Positions 25,845 to 33,925 of a DNA stretch of 64,000 bases are shown one piece after another. The notes under the pieces were generated by a model, which saw only the letters and a program-made list of their open reading frames with translations, did no database searches and had not been told where the DNA came from. The DNA comes from Betaproteobacteria bacterium (lineage in GTDB: Bacteria > Pseudomonadota > Gammaproteobacteria > Burkholderiales > Casimicrobiaceae). Numbering within the stretch: the stretch's first letter is position 1; every line of letters starts with the position of its first letter. The translations under genes and the position numbers were made by a program. The stretch spans positions 176,001 through 240,000 of the forward strand of contig JADJWJ010000001.1 in assembly GCA_016716425.1 (NCBI GenBank), written 5' to 3'.

Positions 25845-27248
25845 TCAGGGGCGGTGCGCCTGGACGATCAGGAGCGGCACCGCCAGCGCGAGTCCCAGCT
25901 GGACCGCGAACAGCGCGCCGAAGGCGCCGGTTTCGGTCGCGCCGGCCGCCTGCGCCACGGCCAGCACAAGTTCGAGCAGTTCGAGGCCGACTTCGGTGCC
26001 GACCATGATGGCGATCGCCGGCAGCGCCGCGAGCAGCGCGACGCTGGCTGCGGCGCGGACCAGCGCGAGGCAGAGGAGCACCGTGAGCCCGCCCGCGCCA
26101 AACCCCGTGAGCACGGGCGTCCACAGGAACCACGCGCGACTGCCGAGCCACGGATAGCAGGCGAACGTCGCGAGCCCGGCGACGGTCGCGGCGGCAAACG
26201 CGAGTTGCAGCGACGATTCGCGTGCCGAAAGGCGGTGCGCGAGCGCGCCGGCCGCGATCGTGCCGGCGATCTGCGCGGCCGCGGCGAGCGTGGACCGGTC
26301 GGCGACGAAGTCCGCCGCATAGCCCTGCTGGTACAGGAACGCCGCCTCGAAGAAGCCGGTGGTCGGCCACTGCAGCGCGAACAACGCGCACAGCAGCCAC
26401 GACGCGCCCGCGGGCAGCGTCGTGGCGCGCGCCGCCTGTGCCGCGTCGCGCCCGAACCACGCGCCCGCGGCCACGAGCAGCGGCAGCGCCGCGAGCGTCG
26501 CAGGCGTCGCGTAGCCCTGCACGGAGCCCAGCGTCGACCACAGCTCGAACGCGACGACGGCCGCGGCGAACCCCGTCAGCAGATGCGCGGGCAGCGTCAC
26601 GCCGGGACCCGAGCCGCGGGCCGTGTCGGGCAGCAGCACCGCCAAGGCCACGAGTAGCGCCAGCAGCGCGAGCGGCAGCGCCGCGAACGCGAGGAAGTAC
26701 CAGGCGAGTCCGAATGCGGGCAGCAGCAACCGGACGAGTTGCGGCGCGACGAGGAAGCCGGCCGGCGCCGCGCCGGTCCAAAGGGTCGTCAGCGCCTTGC
26801 GGCCGCCGGGCTCCGGCCAGAGCGCAACCAGCGCCTGCGCGGTCGGCGCGAGGCACGCGACCGCGGCGGCGCCCAGCGTCAGGCACACGTACGCGGCCAG
26901 CTCGCGTCCAGCCGCGCCGGATCGGTCGAGGTCGACCAAACCGAACGCCGCAAAGGCCGCTACGGCGGCCGCGCACGCGAGGATGCCGATGGCGCGCGGC
27001 GTCATCCGGCGCAGCAGCAGCGGATACGCGGCGAGCGCGACCACCATGCCGGCAACGATCGCCTCCATCAGGAGCGCGACGCGCGCGACGGGAACGCCGA
27101 GGAAGCTCGCGAACGTCCCTTCGCTCACCAGCACCGTGCTGGTGACGATCGACTTCATTCCGTTGCCGAGGAGCGCTACGGCGCCGAGAACAACGAGCGC
27201 GGCGACGGCGGGCCGCGCTGGGGGTGCAGTATGGTTCGTGGGGCCCAT
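25845..27248 (-). CDS. MFS transporter
   Basis: A 467-residue membrane protein with about 12-14 spans. It includes ALVVLGAVALLGNGMKSIVT near the N-terminus and repeated Ala/Leu-rich spans to the end. No clear loop motif identifies a substrate. It runs opposite to the preceding secreted-protein gene, separated by 56 bases in which nothing is visible. The ATG at 27248 (PTNHTAPPARP lead) avoids a longer frame running into the palindrome at 27265-27311. Confidence 0.76.
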   Translation of the reverse strand: MGPTNHTAPPARPAVAALVVLGAVALLGNGMKSIVTSTVLVSEGTFASFLGVPVARVALLMEAIVAGMVVALAAYPLLLRRMTPRAIGILACAAAVAAFAAFGLVDLDRSGAAGRELAAYVCLTLGAAAVACLAPTAQALVALWPEPGGRKALTTLWTGAAPAGFLVAPQLVRLLLPAFGLAWYFLAFAALPLALLALLVALAVLLPDTARGSGPGVTLPAHLLTGFAAAVVAFELWSTLGSVQGYATPATLAALPLLVAAGAWFGRDAAQAARATTLPAGASWLLCALFALQWPTTGFFEAAFLYQQGYAADFVADRSTLAAAAQIAGTIAAGALAHRLSARESSLQLAFAAATVAGLATFACYPWLGSRAWFLWTPVLTGFGAGGLTVLLCLALVRAAASVALLAALPAIAIMVGTEVGLELLELVLAVAQAAGATETGAFGALFAVQLGLALAVPLLIVQAHRP

Positions 27249-27264
27249 CGTCGCGGCCGGATGG

Positions 27265-27311
27265 GGTCTGACCCTTAACATGCACTCCAGTGCATGTTAA
27301 GGGTCAGACCC
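27265..27311. repeat. Near-perfect palindrome with GGGTCAGACC ends
   Basis: Arms of about 22 bases (GGTCTGACCCTTAACATGCA and its reverse complement) are joined by a short spacer at about 27285-27290. The end motif GGTC(A/T)GACC recurs in the tandem array at 48106-48261 and near 39256. It lies between two minus-strand genes and abuts the ArsI-like stop at 27312, so it may also end that transcript. Confidence 0.72.
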
Positions 27312-27767
27312 TCAGCCGCAGGGCGCCTTCGCGCCTGGGACGACGGTGGTCCCGCACGCGCTCGCCGCCTCGGTGGGGGCGTGGCCCTCGGCGTGGAACG
27401 GCACGCTGCCGAGCGAGTGGAGCGCCTCCCTCGCGATGCCCTGCGGGTCGCGGACCCAGTGCTTGTCGGAGCGCGCGCAGCGGCACGCGACGTCGTTTTC
27501 GTCGACTACACCCGCGCAGTCGGCCGCGGTGAAGCGTTCGCGCATCCCCGCGAGTTTATCGGCCGATTCCGCCTGGAGTCCGAGGTAGTCGGGCCCGGTG
27601 CGGCCGGCGCCGCGCCGCGAAATCGCGAAGTTGAAGCGCGGATCCTCGAGCATCCCCTTCGCGTAGTCGGGCTTCCGCACGGACGGCGCCATGCCGAAGC
27701 GGTCGGGGTAGAACCGGATGGAGGCCGCGAGGTCGGGCGCGCCCGGCTGAACGTGGAATCGCTTCAT
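27312..27767 (-). CDS. ArsI/CadI-like glyoxalase-fold protein, possibly degenerate
   Basis: A 151-residue VOC-fold protein. It matches the ArsI/CadI group in KRFHVQPGAPDLAASIRFY, KPDYAKGMLEDPRFNFAIS and the end HWVRDPQGIAREALHSLG. ArsI is an Fe(II) dioxygenase breaking C-As bonds. Here the expected His in DHLG is Tyr61, and the vicinal Cys pair is C95-R96-C97, while Glu114 remains. This predicts weak or lost activity, or sequence error. It overlaps the arsR-like gene by four bases, so it is cotranscribed and metal-controlled in design. Confidence 0.72.
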   Translation of the reverse strand: MKRFHVQPGAPDLAASIRFYPDRFGMAPSVRKPDYAKGMLEDPRFNFAISRRGAGRTGPDYLGLQAESADKLAGMRERFTAADCAGVVDENDVACRCARSDKHWVRDPQGIAREALHSLGSVPFHAEGHAPTEAASACGTTVVPGAKAPCG

Positions 27768-28168
27768 CGCTTGCTCGGCGCGCGCGGGCGCGTGGGGACG
27801 GGCGCGCATGCGGACGGACCGCACGCCGGCGCGCACGCCGCGGCGCCGCCCGCGCGGCAGCAGTTCTCGGTCAGGTAGGCCATGAGCGCGTTCATCGCGG
27901 CGACGTCGGGGCGGTACCGGATGAAGCGGCCGTCGCGCCGGTCGACGACGAGTCCCGCGTTGACGAGCTCCTTCAGATGGAACGAGAGCGTGGCGGGGGC
28001 GAGGTCGAGCGCGGCGGCGATGACGCCGGGCGTGGCGCCGTCGCGCGCATGCTCGACGAGCAGGCGGAAGATCGCGAGCCGCGTGTGCTGCGCCAGGGCC
28101 GCCAGCGCGGCTACGGCGCGGGAGGCCTCGGCGTCGGGGTGATCGCTGCCGCGGGCTTGTGCTTTCAT
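27764..28168 (-). CDS. ArsR/SmtB-family repressor
   Basis: A 134-residue regulator: winged helix at about 20-95 (ALAQHTRLAIFRLLVEHARD, then LAPATLSFHLKELVNAGLVV, then RYRPDVAAMNALM) and a Cys-rich end ENCCRAGGAAACAPACGPSA. The C-terminal Cys pair is like that of ArsR proteins of the CadI/ArsI operons. It represses until arsenite, antimonite or cadmium binds. The ATG at 28168 is followed downstream on the same strand by the ArsI-like gene, with ATGA overlap. A palindrome lies directly before its start. Confidence 0.88.
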   Translation of the reverse strand: MKAQARGSDHPDAEASRAVAALAALAQHTRLAIFRLLVEHARDGATPGVIAAALDLAPATLSFHLKELVNAGLVVDRRDGRFIRYRPDVAAMNALMAYLTENCCRAGGAAACAPACGPSACAPVPTRPRAPSKR

Positions 28169-28170
28169 GT

Positions 28171-28186
28171 TTCCAATAGTATGGAA
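28171..28186 (-). promoter_or_regulatory. Putative ArsR operator
   Basis: TTCCAATAGTATGGAA at 28171-28186 is an interrupted inverted repeat (TTCCA and TGGAA) two bases before the ArsR start. It fits autoregulation. The consensus of this ArsR subgroup was not available for comparison. Confidence 0.45.
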
Positions 28187-28219
28187 TGTGAGGCCGGTGT
28201 CAAGCGACACGCTCCCCGC

Positions 28220-29509
28220 CTACCGCTCGAACCGCCGCCGCACGGATTCGGCCATCGAGCCGGCGCTCCGGAAGATCGGGTCGAAGGCCAGGTTGTAGAT
28301 GCCCGAACCGACCAGCGAGCCCAGCGCGATCGCGACGATCGAGAACAGCGTCGTCGTGAAGTTCTCCACGCCCGCCAGCGGGTTGTCGCTCGCGAGCTCG
28401 GTCATGCCGATCAACCCGAGCGACCCGGGCACCAGCAGCCACAGCGCCGGCACGAACGTCACCATCGCCGCCGGGCCGCCCAACCGGTACTGGATCAGGT
28501 ACGCGATCGGCGTCACGACCATGGCGCCGACGAAGCCGCCGAGATAGCCGCCGAGCGTCGCGTTGCTGGCGAGCTGCGCGGCCGTGCCGACGGCGAGCAC
28601 GACGAGCATCCACGGCAGCGCGCGCGGCGCGGCGTCGTAGTGCAGCAGCGTGCCCACGCCGAACGCACCGACGCCCAGCCAGACCGCCCACGGCGCCAGT
28701 GGCTCCGGGCGTGGTACCGCCAGCAGCTCTTCCGCGGGCAGTCCGACCAGCGACGCCGCGATCGTCATCCCGAGCACGAGGAACAGCAGCTGCACGATGC
28801 CGGTGACGAAGCGGCTCGCGCCGGACACCACGTCGGCGTACGCGAGGTCCATCGTCGCGATCGCCAGGACGCCGCCGGGCAGGAACGTGACCAGCGACGC
28901 GATGACGACACGCATCGGCGACACGTCCATGCCGTGGCCGACCCCCATCAGCGCCAGCGCGGCGACGACGAACGCCGCCAGCGTGGGCAGCAGCGTTTGC
29001 AGCATGCCGCGGTTGCGCGCGAACGCCTTCAGCACACCGACGATCGCGCCGAACGCCGCGGCCGGCGCGACGATCGCGAGCGACGGCTTTAACACCAGCG
29101 CGATGCCGACGGTCATCAGCGCGTGGCCGGCCACGCCGGACACGACGCCGAAGCGCGGCCGCTCACCCATGATCGCGGCGAGGCGCGCGAGGCCCTCCGC
29201 CGGGGTCACCGCGAGCGCCTCGGCGTCGCGCGCGAGCGCGAACACGCGGTCGATCTGCGCGAACGTCGGCGCCACGCCTTCCTCCGACGTGAAGTCGACG
29301 CGCGCGGAGTCGCCGTCGTCGAGCTTGACGAACAGCACGGTGGGCAGCGCGACGACGTTGCAGTTGGGTACGCCGTGCGCGCGCGCGATCCGGCGCAGCA
29401 GGTCCTCGGCCACCGCGACCACCTCGCCGGTGGCGATCAGCGCGTGGCCCAGCTGCGCGAGGAAGCGGGGCAGGGCGTCGCCGGGTTCCGCGCGGGGCGC
29501 GGCTGCCAT
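28220..29509 (-). CDS. ThrE-like threonine/serine exporter family protein
   Basis: A 429-residue membrane protein with an N-terminal cytoplasmic domain (about 1-125) and about ten spans after it. The fusion of a YjjP-like part (ALPRFLAQLGHALIATGEVV, then LPTVLFVKLDDGDSARVDF) with a YjjB-like part (from about 290, ALPWMLVVLAVGTAAQLASN) is the ThrE arrangement. The Thr/Ser substrate of ThrE is known only for characterised members. It lies 14 bases beyond the ClpX-like stop; both are minus strand and probably cotranscribed. Confidence 0.82.
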   Translation of the reverse strand: MAAAPRAEPGDALPRFLAQLGHALIATGEVVAVAEDLLRRIARAHGVPNCNVVALPTVLFVKLDDGDSARVDFTSEEGVAPTFAQIDRVFALARDAEALAVTPAEGLARLAAIMGERPRFGVVSGVAGHALMTVGIALVLKPSLAIVAPAAAFGAIVGVLKAFARNRGMLQTLLPTLAAFVVAALALMGVGHGMDVSPMRVVIASLVTFLPGGVLAIATMDLAYADVVSGASRFVTGIVQLLFLVLGMTIAASLVGLPAEELLAVPRPEPLAPWAVWLGVGAFGVGTLLHYDAAPRALPWMLVVLAVGTAAQLASNATLGGYLGGFVGAMVVTPIAYLIQYRLGGPAAMVTFVPALWLLVPGSLGLIGMTELASDNPLAGVENFTTTLFSIVAIALGSLVGSGIYNLAFDPIFRSAGSMAESVRRRFER

Positions 29510-29523
29510 CGGTGCCGGCGCCG

Positions 29524-30540
29524 TCAGGACGCGACCGGCGCGCCGGCCGGCGTCGGCGCGCGATGGTAGGCCGGATCGGTGAACAGCGACGAGACGACGA
29601 CGCGGCGGATGTCCGGGCTGTCGGGGATCTGGTAGAGCACCGGCGTCATCAGTTCCTCGAAGATGCCGCGCAGGCTGCGCGCGCCGGTCTTGTACTCGAT
29701 CGCGAGTTCGGCGATCTGCTCGAACACCCGTGGCTCCACGACGAGCTCCACGCCTTCGTCGCGGAAGATGTCGCGGAACTGGCCGTACAGCGAGTTCTTC
29801 GTGTCGGTCATGATCCGCACCAGCATCTCGCGCGTGAGGTCGTGGAAGCGCGCGATGATCGGCAGCCGGCCGGTGAATTCGGGGATCAGGCCGTACGTGA
29901 AGAGGTCCGTCGGCTTCACCCGCGTGTTGAGCCGGTCGAGGATCCGCTGGTTGTCGCCCTTCGACGTCGCGATGAAACCGTAGCCGTGCGTCTGCGAGCG
30001 GATGATCTCGTCCAGTCCAACGAATGCGCCGCCGCAGACGAACAGGATGCTGGTCGTGTCGATGTAGCGGCCCGTGTGCAGCTTGACCTGCGAGCCTTCC
30101 ATGATCTTGAGCAGCGCGTGCTGGACGCTCTCGCCGGAGCTGCCGCGCCCCTCGCCCTCGGGCGCCTTCAGCTTGTCGATCTCGTCGATGAACACGATGC
30201 CCCGCTGTGCCTTGGGCAGGTCGCCGTCCGCGCGGTCGACGAGGCGCTGCAGCACCGCCTCGATCTCCTCGTTCACGTAGCGCGTGTGCGCGAGCGACGT
30301 GGCCTCGGCGGTGACGAACGGCACGTCGAGCACGTGCGACAGCGTCTCGCACATCAGCGTCTTGCCGGTGCCCGACGAGCCGATCAGCAGCACGTTGCTC
30401 TTCAGCACCCGCGTGTGGTCGGCCTCCGCCCGCGCGATCTTGCGGAAGTGCGCGTAGACGGCGACCGCGAGGATGCGCTTGGCATCCTCCTGGCCGATCA
30501 CGTACTGATCGAGGTAGGAGACGATGAAACTGGGCTTCAT
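29524..30540 (-). CDS. ClpX-like AAA+ ATPase lacking the zinc-binding domain
   Basis: A 338-residue protein starting directly at the AAA+ core. Walker A GSSGTGKT is at 54-61, Walker B IVFIDE at 115-120, and GLIPEFTGRLPIIARFHDLT shows ClpX kinship. The ClpX zinc-finger domain (about 60 residues) is absent. The pore-loop GYVG is replaced by RYVN at 87-90, and the IGF loop needed for ClpP docking is not visible (HGYGFIATSKGD there). It is therefore a paralogue rather than the housekeeping ClpX, perhaps a stand-alone remodelling factor. No clpP gene is near. Neighbours are a ThrE-like exporter and an unknown membrane protein. Confidence 0.83.
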   Translation of the reverse strand: MKPSFIVSYLDQYVIGQEDAKRILAVAVYAHFRKIARAEADHTRVLKSNVLLIGSSGTGKTLMCETLSHVLDVPFVTAEATSLAHTRYVNEEIEAVLQRLVDRADGDLPKAQRGIVFIDEIDKLKAPEGEGRGSSGESVQHALLKIMEGSQVKLHTGRYIDTTSILFVCGGAFVGLDEIIRSQTHGYGFIATSKGDNQRILDRLNTRVKPTDLFTYGLIPEFTGRLPIIARFHDLTREMLVRIMTDTKNSLYGQFRDIFRDEGVELVVEPRVFEQIAELAIEYKTGARSLRGIFEELMTPVLYQIPDSPDIRRVVVSSLFTDPAYHRAPTPAGAPVAS

Positions 30541-30626
30541 GGCGGGCAGTCCGGCGCCGGCGACGGCCGGCATCAACGGCGCCAGTGTCTCACTTGCCGG
30601 CCCGGCGGGAAACTCGGCCGCGCCGG

Positions 30627-32213
30627 TCACCGCTGCCGGGCGCGGCGCCGCTGCCATGCGCGCCACAGCAGGCATGGGACGCCGACGACCGCGAGCGCAC
30701 CCCACGCGGCGAGCGCGCGGTCCGACGGGCGCGCCGAGCGCGGCAGGAGGTCGGAGTCGCGCAACGCCGCGGGAAACGGCCGTGGCGGCACCGGGACCAC
30801 CTGCACCTGCGCCGGATCGCGCGGCACGCGCGCGCGGTACTCGGCGAGCGAAACCACCGGCGCGTCGCCGAACGCGCGGCTCGACGGGAACTGCGGCACG
30901 CGCAGGAACGCGAGCGCGGCGACGTCCGCGGCGAGCAGTCGCGCGAGCGCGCCGCTGCCCTCCGGGGCCTCGCCACGGACGAGCGCCCACAGGCTGGCGA
31001 ACGCGTCCTCCAGCGCGATCGCGGGCAGGAGCCGCGTCAGGTCGGTGCGCTGGTAGTCGAACGCCGTCGCTGCCTTGACCAGCGAGCGCTTCGCCAGCGC
31101 GACGAACGGGTACGCGAACCAGGCGCCGACGGCACTCGTCGCGCCGCGCGCGGGCACCGGCCAGCCGAGCGCGCGCAGCGTGTCGACGCTGATGCTCGTG
31201 CAGTTCTGCGTCGGGTGATAGTAGTCGAGCTGGTGGCGGTAGAACTGGTTGTAGACGCGATTCAGCGCGCCCTGCACCAGCGCCGCCGCGCGCCCGTCGC
31301 GCAGCACGGCGACCAGCAGGCAGCTCGGCCGGTACCACGCCTGCCCGCTGTTGAGGTCGGCCAGGTAGTTGTCGAGCGGCACCGGCGCGGCGACGATGCC
31401 TTTCTCGCTTTCGGCGTCGAGCGTGTAGTAGTTGTTGACGAGCCAGTCGCCGATGGCGCCGTCGGCCGCCACGCGGCCCGTCACCAGCGCGAAGTGCCCG
31501 GCGTGTGCCTCGTCGTCGTCGCCCTGCGCGCCGTTGACCATCAGCGCGAGCACCGGGCGCCCGGTCCAGTCGTCGTCGGCGGCGTCGCGCTGCCACAGCG
31601 TCCACGCGGCAAACGGGCTCTGCGCGCCGCCGCGCGGCGCCTCGCGCATCAGCGCGCGCATGCCCGCGGCGGGAGACCCCGCGGCGGGCAACGAACGCAG
31701 GGGAGGCGCGGCCCCGCCCAGCCGGAAGTCGTCGGGCCACAGCGTGCGCACGGTGAACGTGGCGCCCGCCAGCGTCCCGCGCGCGGTGACGGTGTGCCCG
31801 CCGAAGTACGTGCGCGACGACGCATCGAAGTACGACCGGTTGAGCGGGATCCTCGGCACGAGGGCGAAGGCGACCTCGCCGTCGCCGGTCGCGAGCGCGT
31901 CGCGGTCCGCCGCGATCCGTGCGTGGCGGACGAGGTCCGGCGCGGCGATCCACACGAGCGGCGGATAGTCGGGCGGCGCGTCGGAACGCCACGCGGCCGC
32001 CCAGGTGCGGACGTCGGCGAAGGTCTCGGTGCCGCGCGCGAAGCCCGCAACGGGCACCCCGGGCACGGGCACCGCGATCGTCTCCGCCCGGAAGTACCAC
32101 AGCGCCTGCGGGATCGCCGCGCACGCGCGGTCGCACCCGGTCGTCGCGCGAAACGACGTGGCCGGGTACAGTCCGAACGCGCCTCCCGCCGTGGCGGCGG
32201 TCGCGCTCGTCAC
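30627..32213 (-). CDS. Membrane-anchored protein of unknown function
   Basis: A 528-residue protein from a GTG at 32213; the C-terminal end has one membrane span (RALAAWGALAVVGVPCLLW) and a basic tail. The middle contains EAHAGHFALVTGRVAADGAI, then YRHQLDYYHPTQNCTSISVD and TLRALGWP. A His followed later by NCTS recalls papain-like/DUF4105 peptidases, but I cannot confirm this. It is 38 bases beyond the transglutaminase stop on the same strand. A peptidase-like envelope role is a tentative guess. Confidence 0.62.
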   Translation of the reverse strand: MTSATAATAGGAFGLYPATSFRATTGCDRACAAIPQALWYFRAETIAVPVPGVPVAGFARGTETFADVRTWAAAWRSDAPPDYPPLVWIAAPDLVRHARIAADRDALATGDGEVAFALVPRIPLNRSYFDASSRTYFGGHTVTARGTLAGATFTVRTLWPDDFRLGGAAPPLRSLPAAGSPAAGMRALMREAPRGGAQSPFAAWTLWQRDAADDDWTGRPVLALMVNGAQGDDDEAHAGHFALVTGRVAADGAIGDWLVNNYYTLDAESEKGIVAAPVPLDNYLADLNSGQAWYRPSCLLVAVLRDGRAAALVQGALNRVYNQFYRHQLDYYHPTQNCTSISVDTLRALGWPVPARGATSAVGAWFAYPFVALAKRSLVKAATAFDYQRTDLTRLLPAIALEDAFASLWALVRGEAPEGSGALARLLAADVAALAFLRVPQFPSSRAFGDAPVVSLAEYRARVPRDPAQVQVVPVPPRPFPAALRDSDLLPRSARPSDRALAAWGALAVVGVPCLLWRAWQRRRARQR

Positions 32214-32250
32214 GGCGCGCGCGCGCTTCCGGGCGCGCGGCGCCCGCCGG

Positions 32251-33345
32251 TCATGCGACCTCGCGGACCGTGATCCGGTACCGGAACGTGTCCGGGTCGA
32301 GGCTGTCGACGCGCTCGCCGCGCGTTTCCGCCTGCGGGTACATGAGGAACGCGACCTGCGGTCCCGCCGACCCCGGCAGCTTCAGGTCGTGCGCGACGTT
32401 GTAGCCCATCCAGTTGCCTTCCCACCCGCCAAACAGCGCCGAGTAGACGGGCGCGGCGACCTCGTGCCGCGGGTCGCGCAGCCACTGCGGCGTCTCCATC
32501 CGCATCACCTTCCCGACGTCGGCCGGGTCCATCGCGACCCAGCCGTAATCGTCGAGCCACACCTCGGCGCGGCAGTGCTGCGCCTTCGAGATGTCGGCGC
32601 TGCCCGCGCCCAGCTCGCGGTAGCCGAACGCGGACTTTGCCACGCGGATGCCGTAGACGTCGCGCGCCGGGATGCCGGACGCGCGGCACAGGCCGACGAA
32701 CAGCGCGTTGACGTCGGCGCACTTGCCGGATAGGTTCCCGGTCTCGAGCATGCCCTTGATGTCGCCCACGCCGCAGCCCCTGACCGTCGGTTCGCGGTGC
32801 GTGTTGGCGACCACCCAGTCGTACAGTGCGCGGGCGCGGTCGACGTCCGAGGCCCTGCCGGCGGTGGCCTTCGCCGCGGTCGCGGCGACGATCCCGTCGA
32901 CGGGCAGGAGTTCGGTCGGGCGCAACGCCAGCGCGAGCTCGGCGTCGTTGCGCGGCGGCCGCGCCTTGCGCATCCAGTCGACGCTGCGGTCGCGCGTGCG
33001 GATCCGGCTGACGATCTCGATCCGCGGCGCCCGCTCGCCGTCGCCCCACGTCGCGCGGACGAACTGCGCGCCGTACACCGGGTCGGTGGCGAGCGCCGTG
33101 TCGCGCATGTTGCCGGTCCACGTGCTCGCGAGCGACTGCTGCCAGTCGGTGTTCACCGCGGGCACCGGCACCCACGCCTGCGTCGCACCGCCCGGGGCGG
33201 CGATCTCGAGCAGCGTGGCGACCTCGAACGTGCGCCACGCGGCCGACGCCGGCGCGTACGTGCGCGGCTGCGCGCTGGCGACGGTCGGGCAGGTCGCGGC
33301 GAGCGGAAAGCCCGCACTGGCGACGAGGAATGTGCGACGATCCAT
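32251..33345 (-). CDS. Transglutaminase-like protein, exported
   Basis: A 364-residue protein beginning DRRTFLVASAGFPLAA, a Tat-like or Sec signal. The catalytic core is at about 205-275: Cys in GNLSGKCADVNALFVGLCRA, His in KAQHCRAEVWLDDYGWVAMD, and Asp in VAMDPADVGKV. Transglutaminase-fold proteins of this type are peptidases or amidohydrolases in the periplasm. The start is supported by AGGAGGCGCC. It follows the TlpA-like gene, 20 bases upstream on the same strand. Confidence 0.85.
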   Translation of the reverse strand: MDRRTFLVASAGFPLAATCPTVASAQPRTYAPASAAWRTFEVATLLEIAAPGGATQAWVPVPAVNTDWQQSLASTWTGNMRDTALATDPVYGAQFVRATWGDGERAPRIEIVSRIRTRDRSVDWMRKARPPRNDAELALALRPTELLPVDGIVAATAAKATAGRASDVDRARALYDWVVANTHREPTVRGCGVGDIKGMLETGNLSGKCADVNALFVGLCRASGIPARDVYGIRVAKSAFGYRELGAGSADISKAQHCRAEVWLDDYGWVAMDPADVGKVMRMETPQWLRDPRHEVAAPVYSALFGGWEGNWMGYNVAHDLKLPGSAGPQVAFLMYPQAETRGERVDSLDPDTFRYRITVREVA

Positions 33346-33365
33346 GGCGCCTCCTGGAAGGGCCC

Positions 33366-33890
33366 TCAGCGCGGGCCCGGATTCACGATGCGCGATTCTA
33401 CCTGCGGATCGTCCCAGTCGACCTCGCCGCGCGCGACCCATGCGATGCGCTGGTCGGGGCCGACGACGAACGTGGTCGGAAACACGTTGACGTTCCACGC
33501 GGCGCGCACCGCGCCGTCGTGGTCGCGCACGACGGGCAGGGTGATGCCGAGACGCTCGACGAACGGCGCGATGCGCGCGGCGTTCTCCTGGAAATTGACG
33601 GCGACGACCGTGACGCCGCGCGGCGCGAGCCGGTCGGCGAGCCGCTGCAGCGCCGGCATCTCGGCCACGCACGGCGCGCACCACGTCGCCCAGAAATTCA
33701 CCAGCACCGTGCGCCCGCGCTGGTCGGCGAGCACGAACGGCGCGCCAGCGAGCGTCCGGCCCGCGAGCGGCGGCGTCGCGCCGCCCTTCCACGGCTCGAG
33801 CGTGGCCGCGCGTGTGCCCGTGGTGCGCGCGAGCAGCGCAAGCCCCGGCAGCGCGCGCAGGAAGCGGCGCCGCGGCGCGCCGGCTATCAT
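33366..33890 (-). CDS. TlpA-like thioredoxin-fold protein
   Basis: A 174-residue exported thioredoxin-like protein. The N-terminus AGAPRRRFLRALPGLALLAR looks like a Tat- or Sec-type signal. The redox site is NFWATWCAPCVAEMPALQRL (WCAPC near residue 72), with the cis-Pro segment FPTTFVVGPDQRIAW. It probably reduces or isomerises disulphides in the periplasm. It is divergent from egtD by 35 bases, so the shared upstream region is short. The transglutaminase downstream may be its operon partner. Confidence 0.87.
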   Translation of the reverse strand: MIAGAPRRRFLRALPGLALLARTTGTRAATLEPWKGGATPPLAGRTLAGAPFVLADQRGRTVLVNFWATWCAPCVAEMPALQRLADRLAPRGVTVVAVNFQENAARIAPFVERLGITLPVVRDHDGAVRAAWNVNVFPTTFVVGPDQRIAWVARGEVDWDDPQVESRIVNPGPR

Positions 33891-33925
33891 GCGATCCTCG
33901 CCGTGGCCCACGCCGCCGCCGCCCC

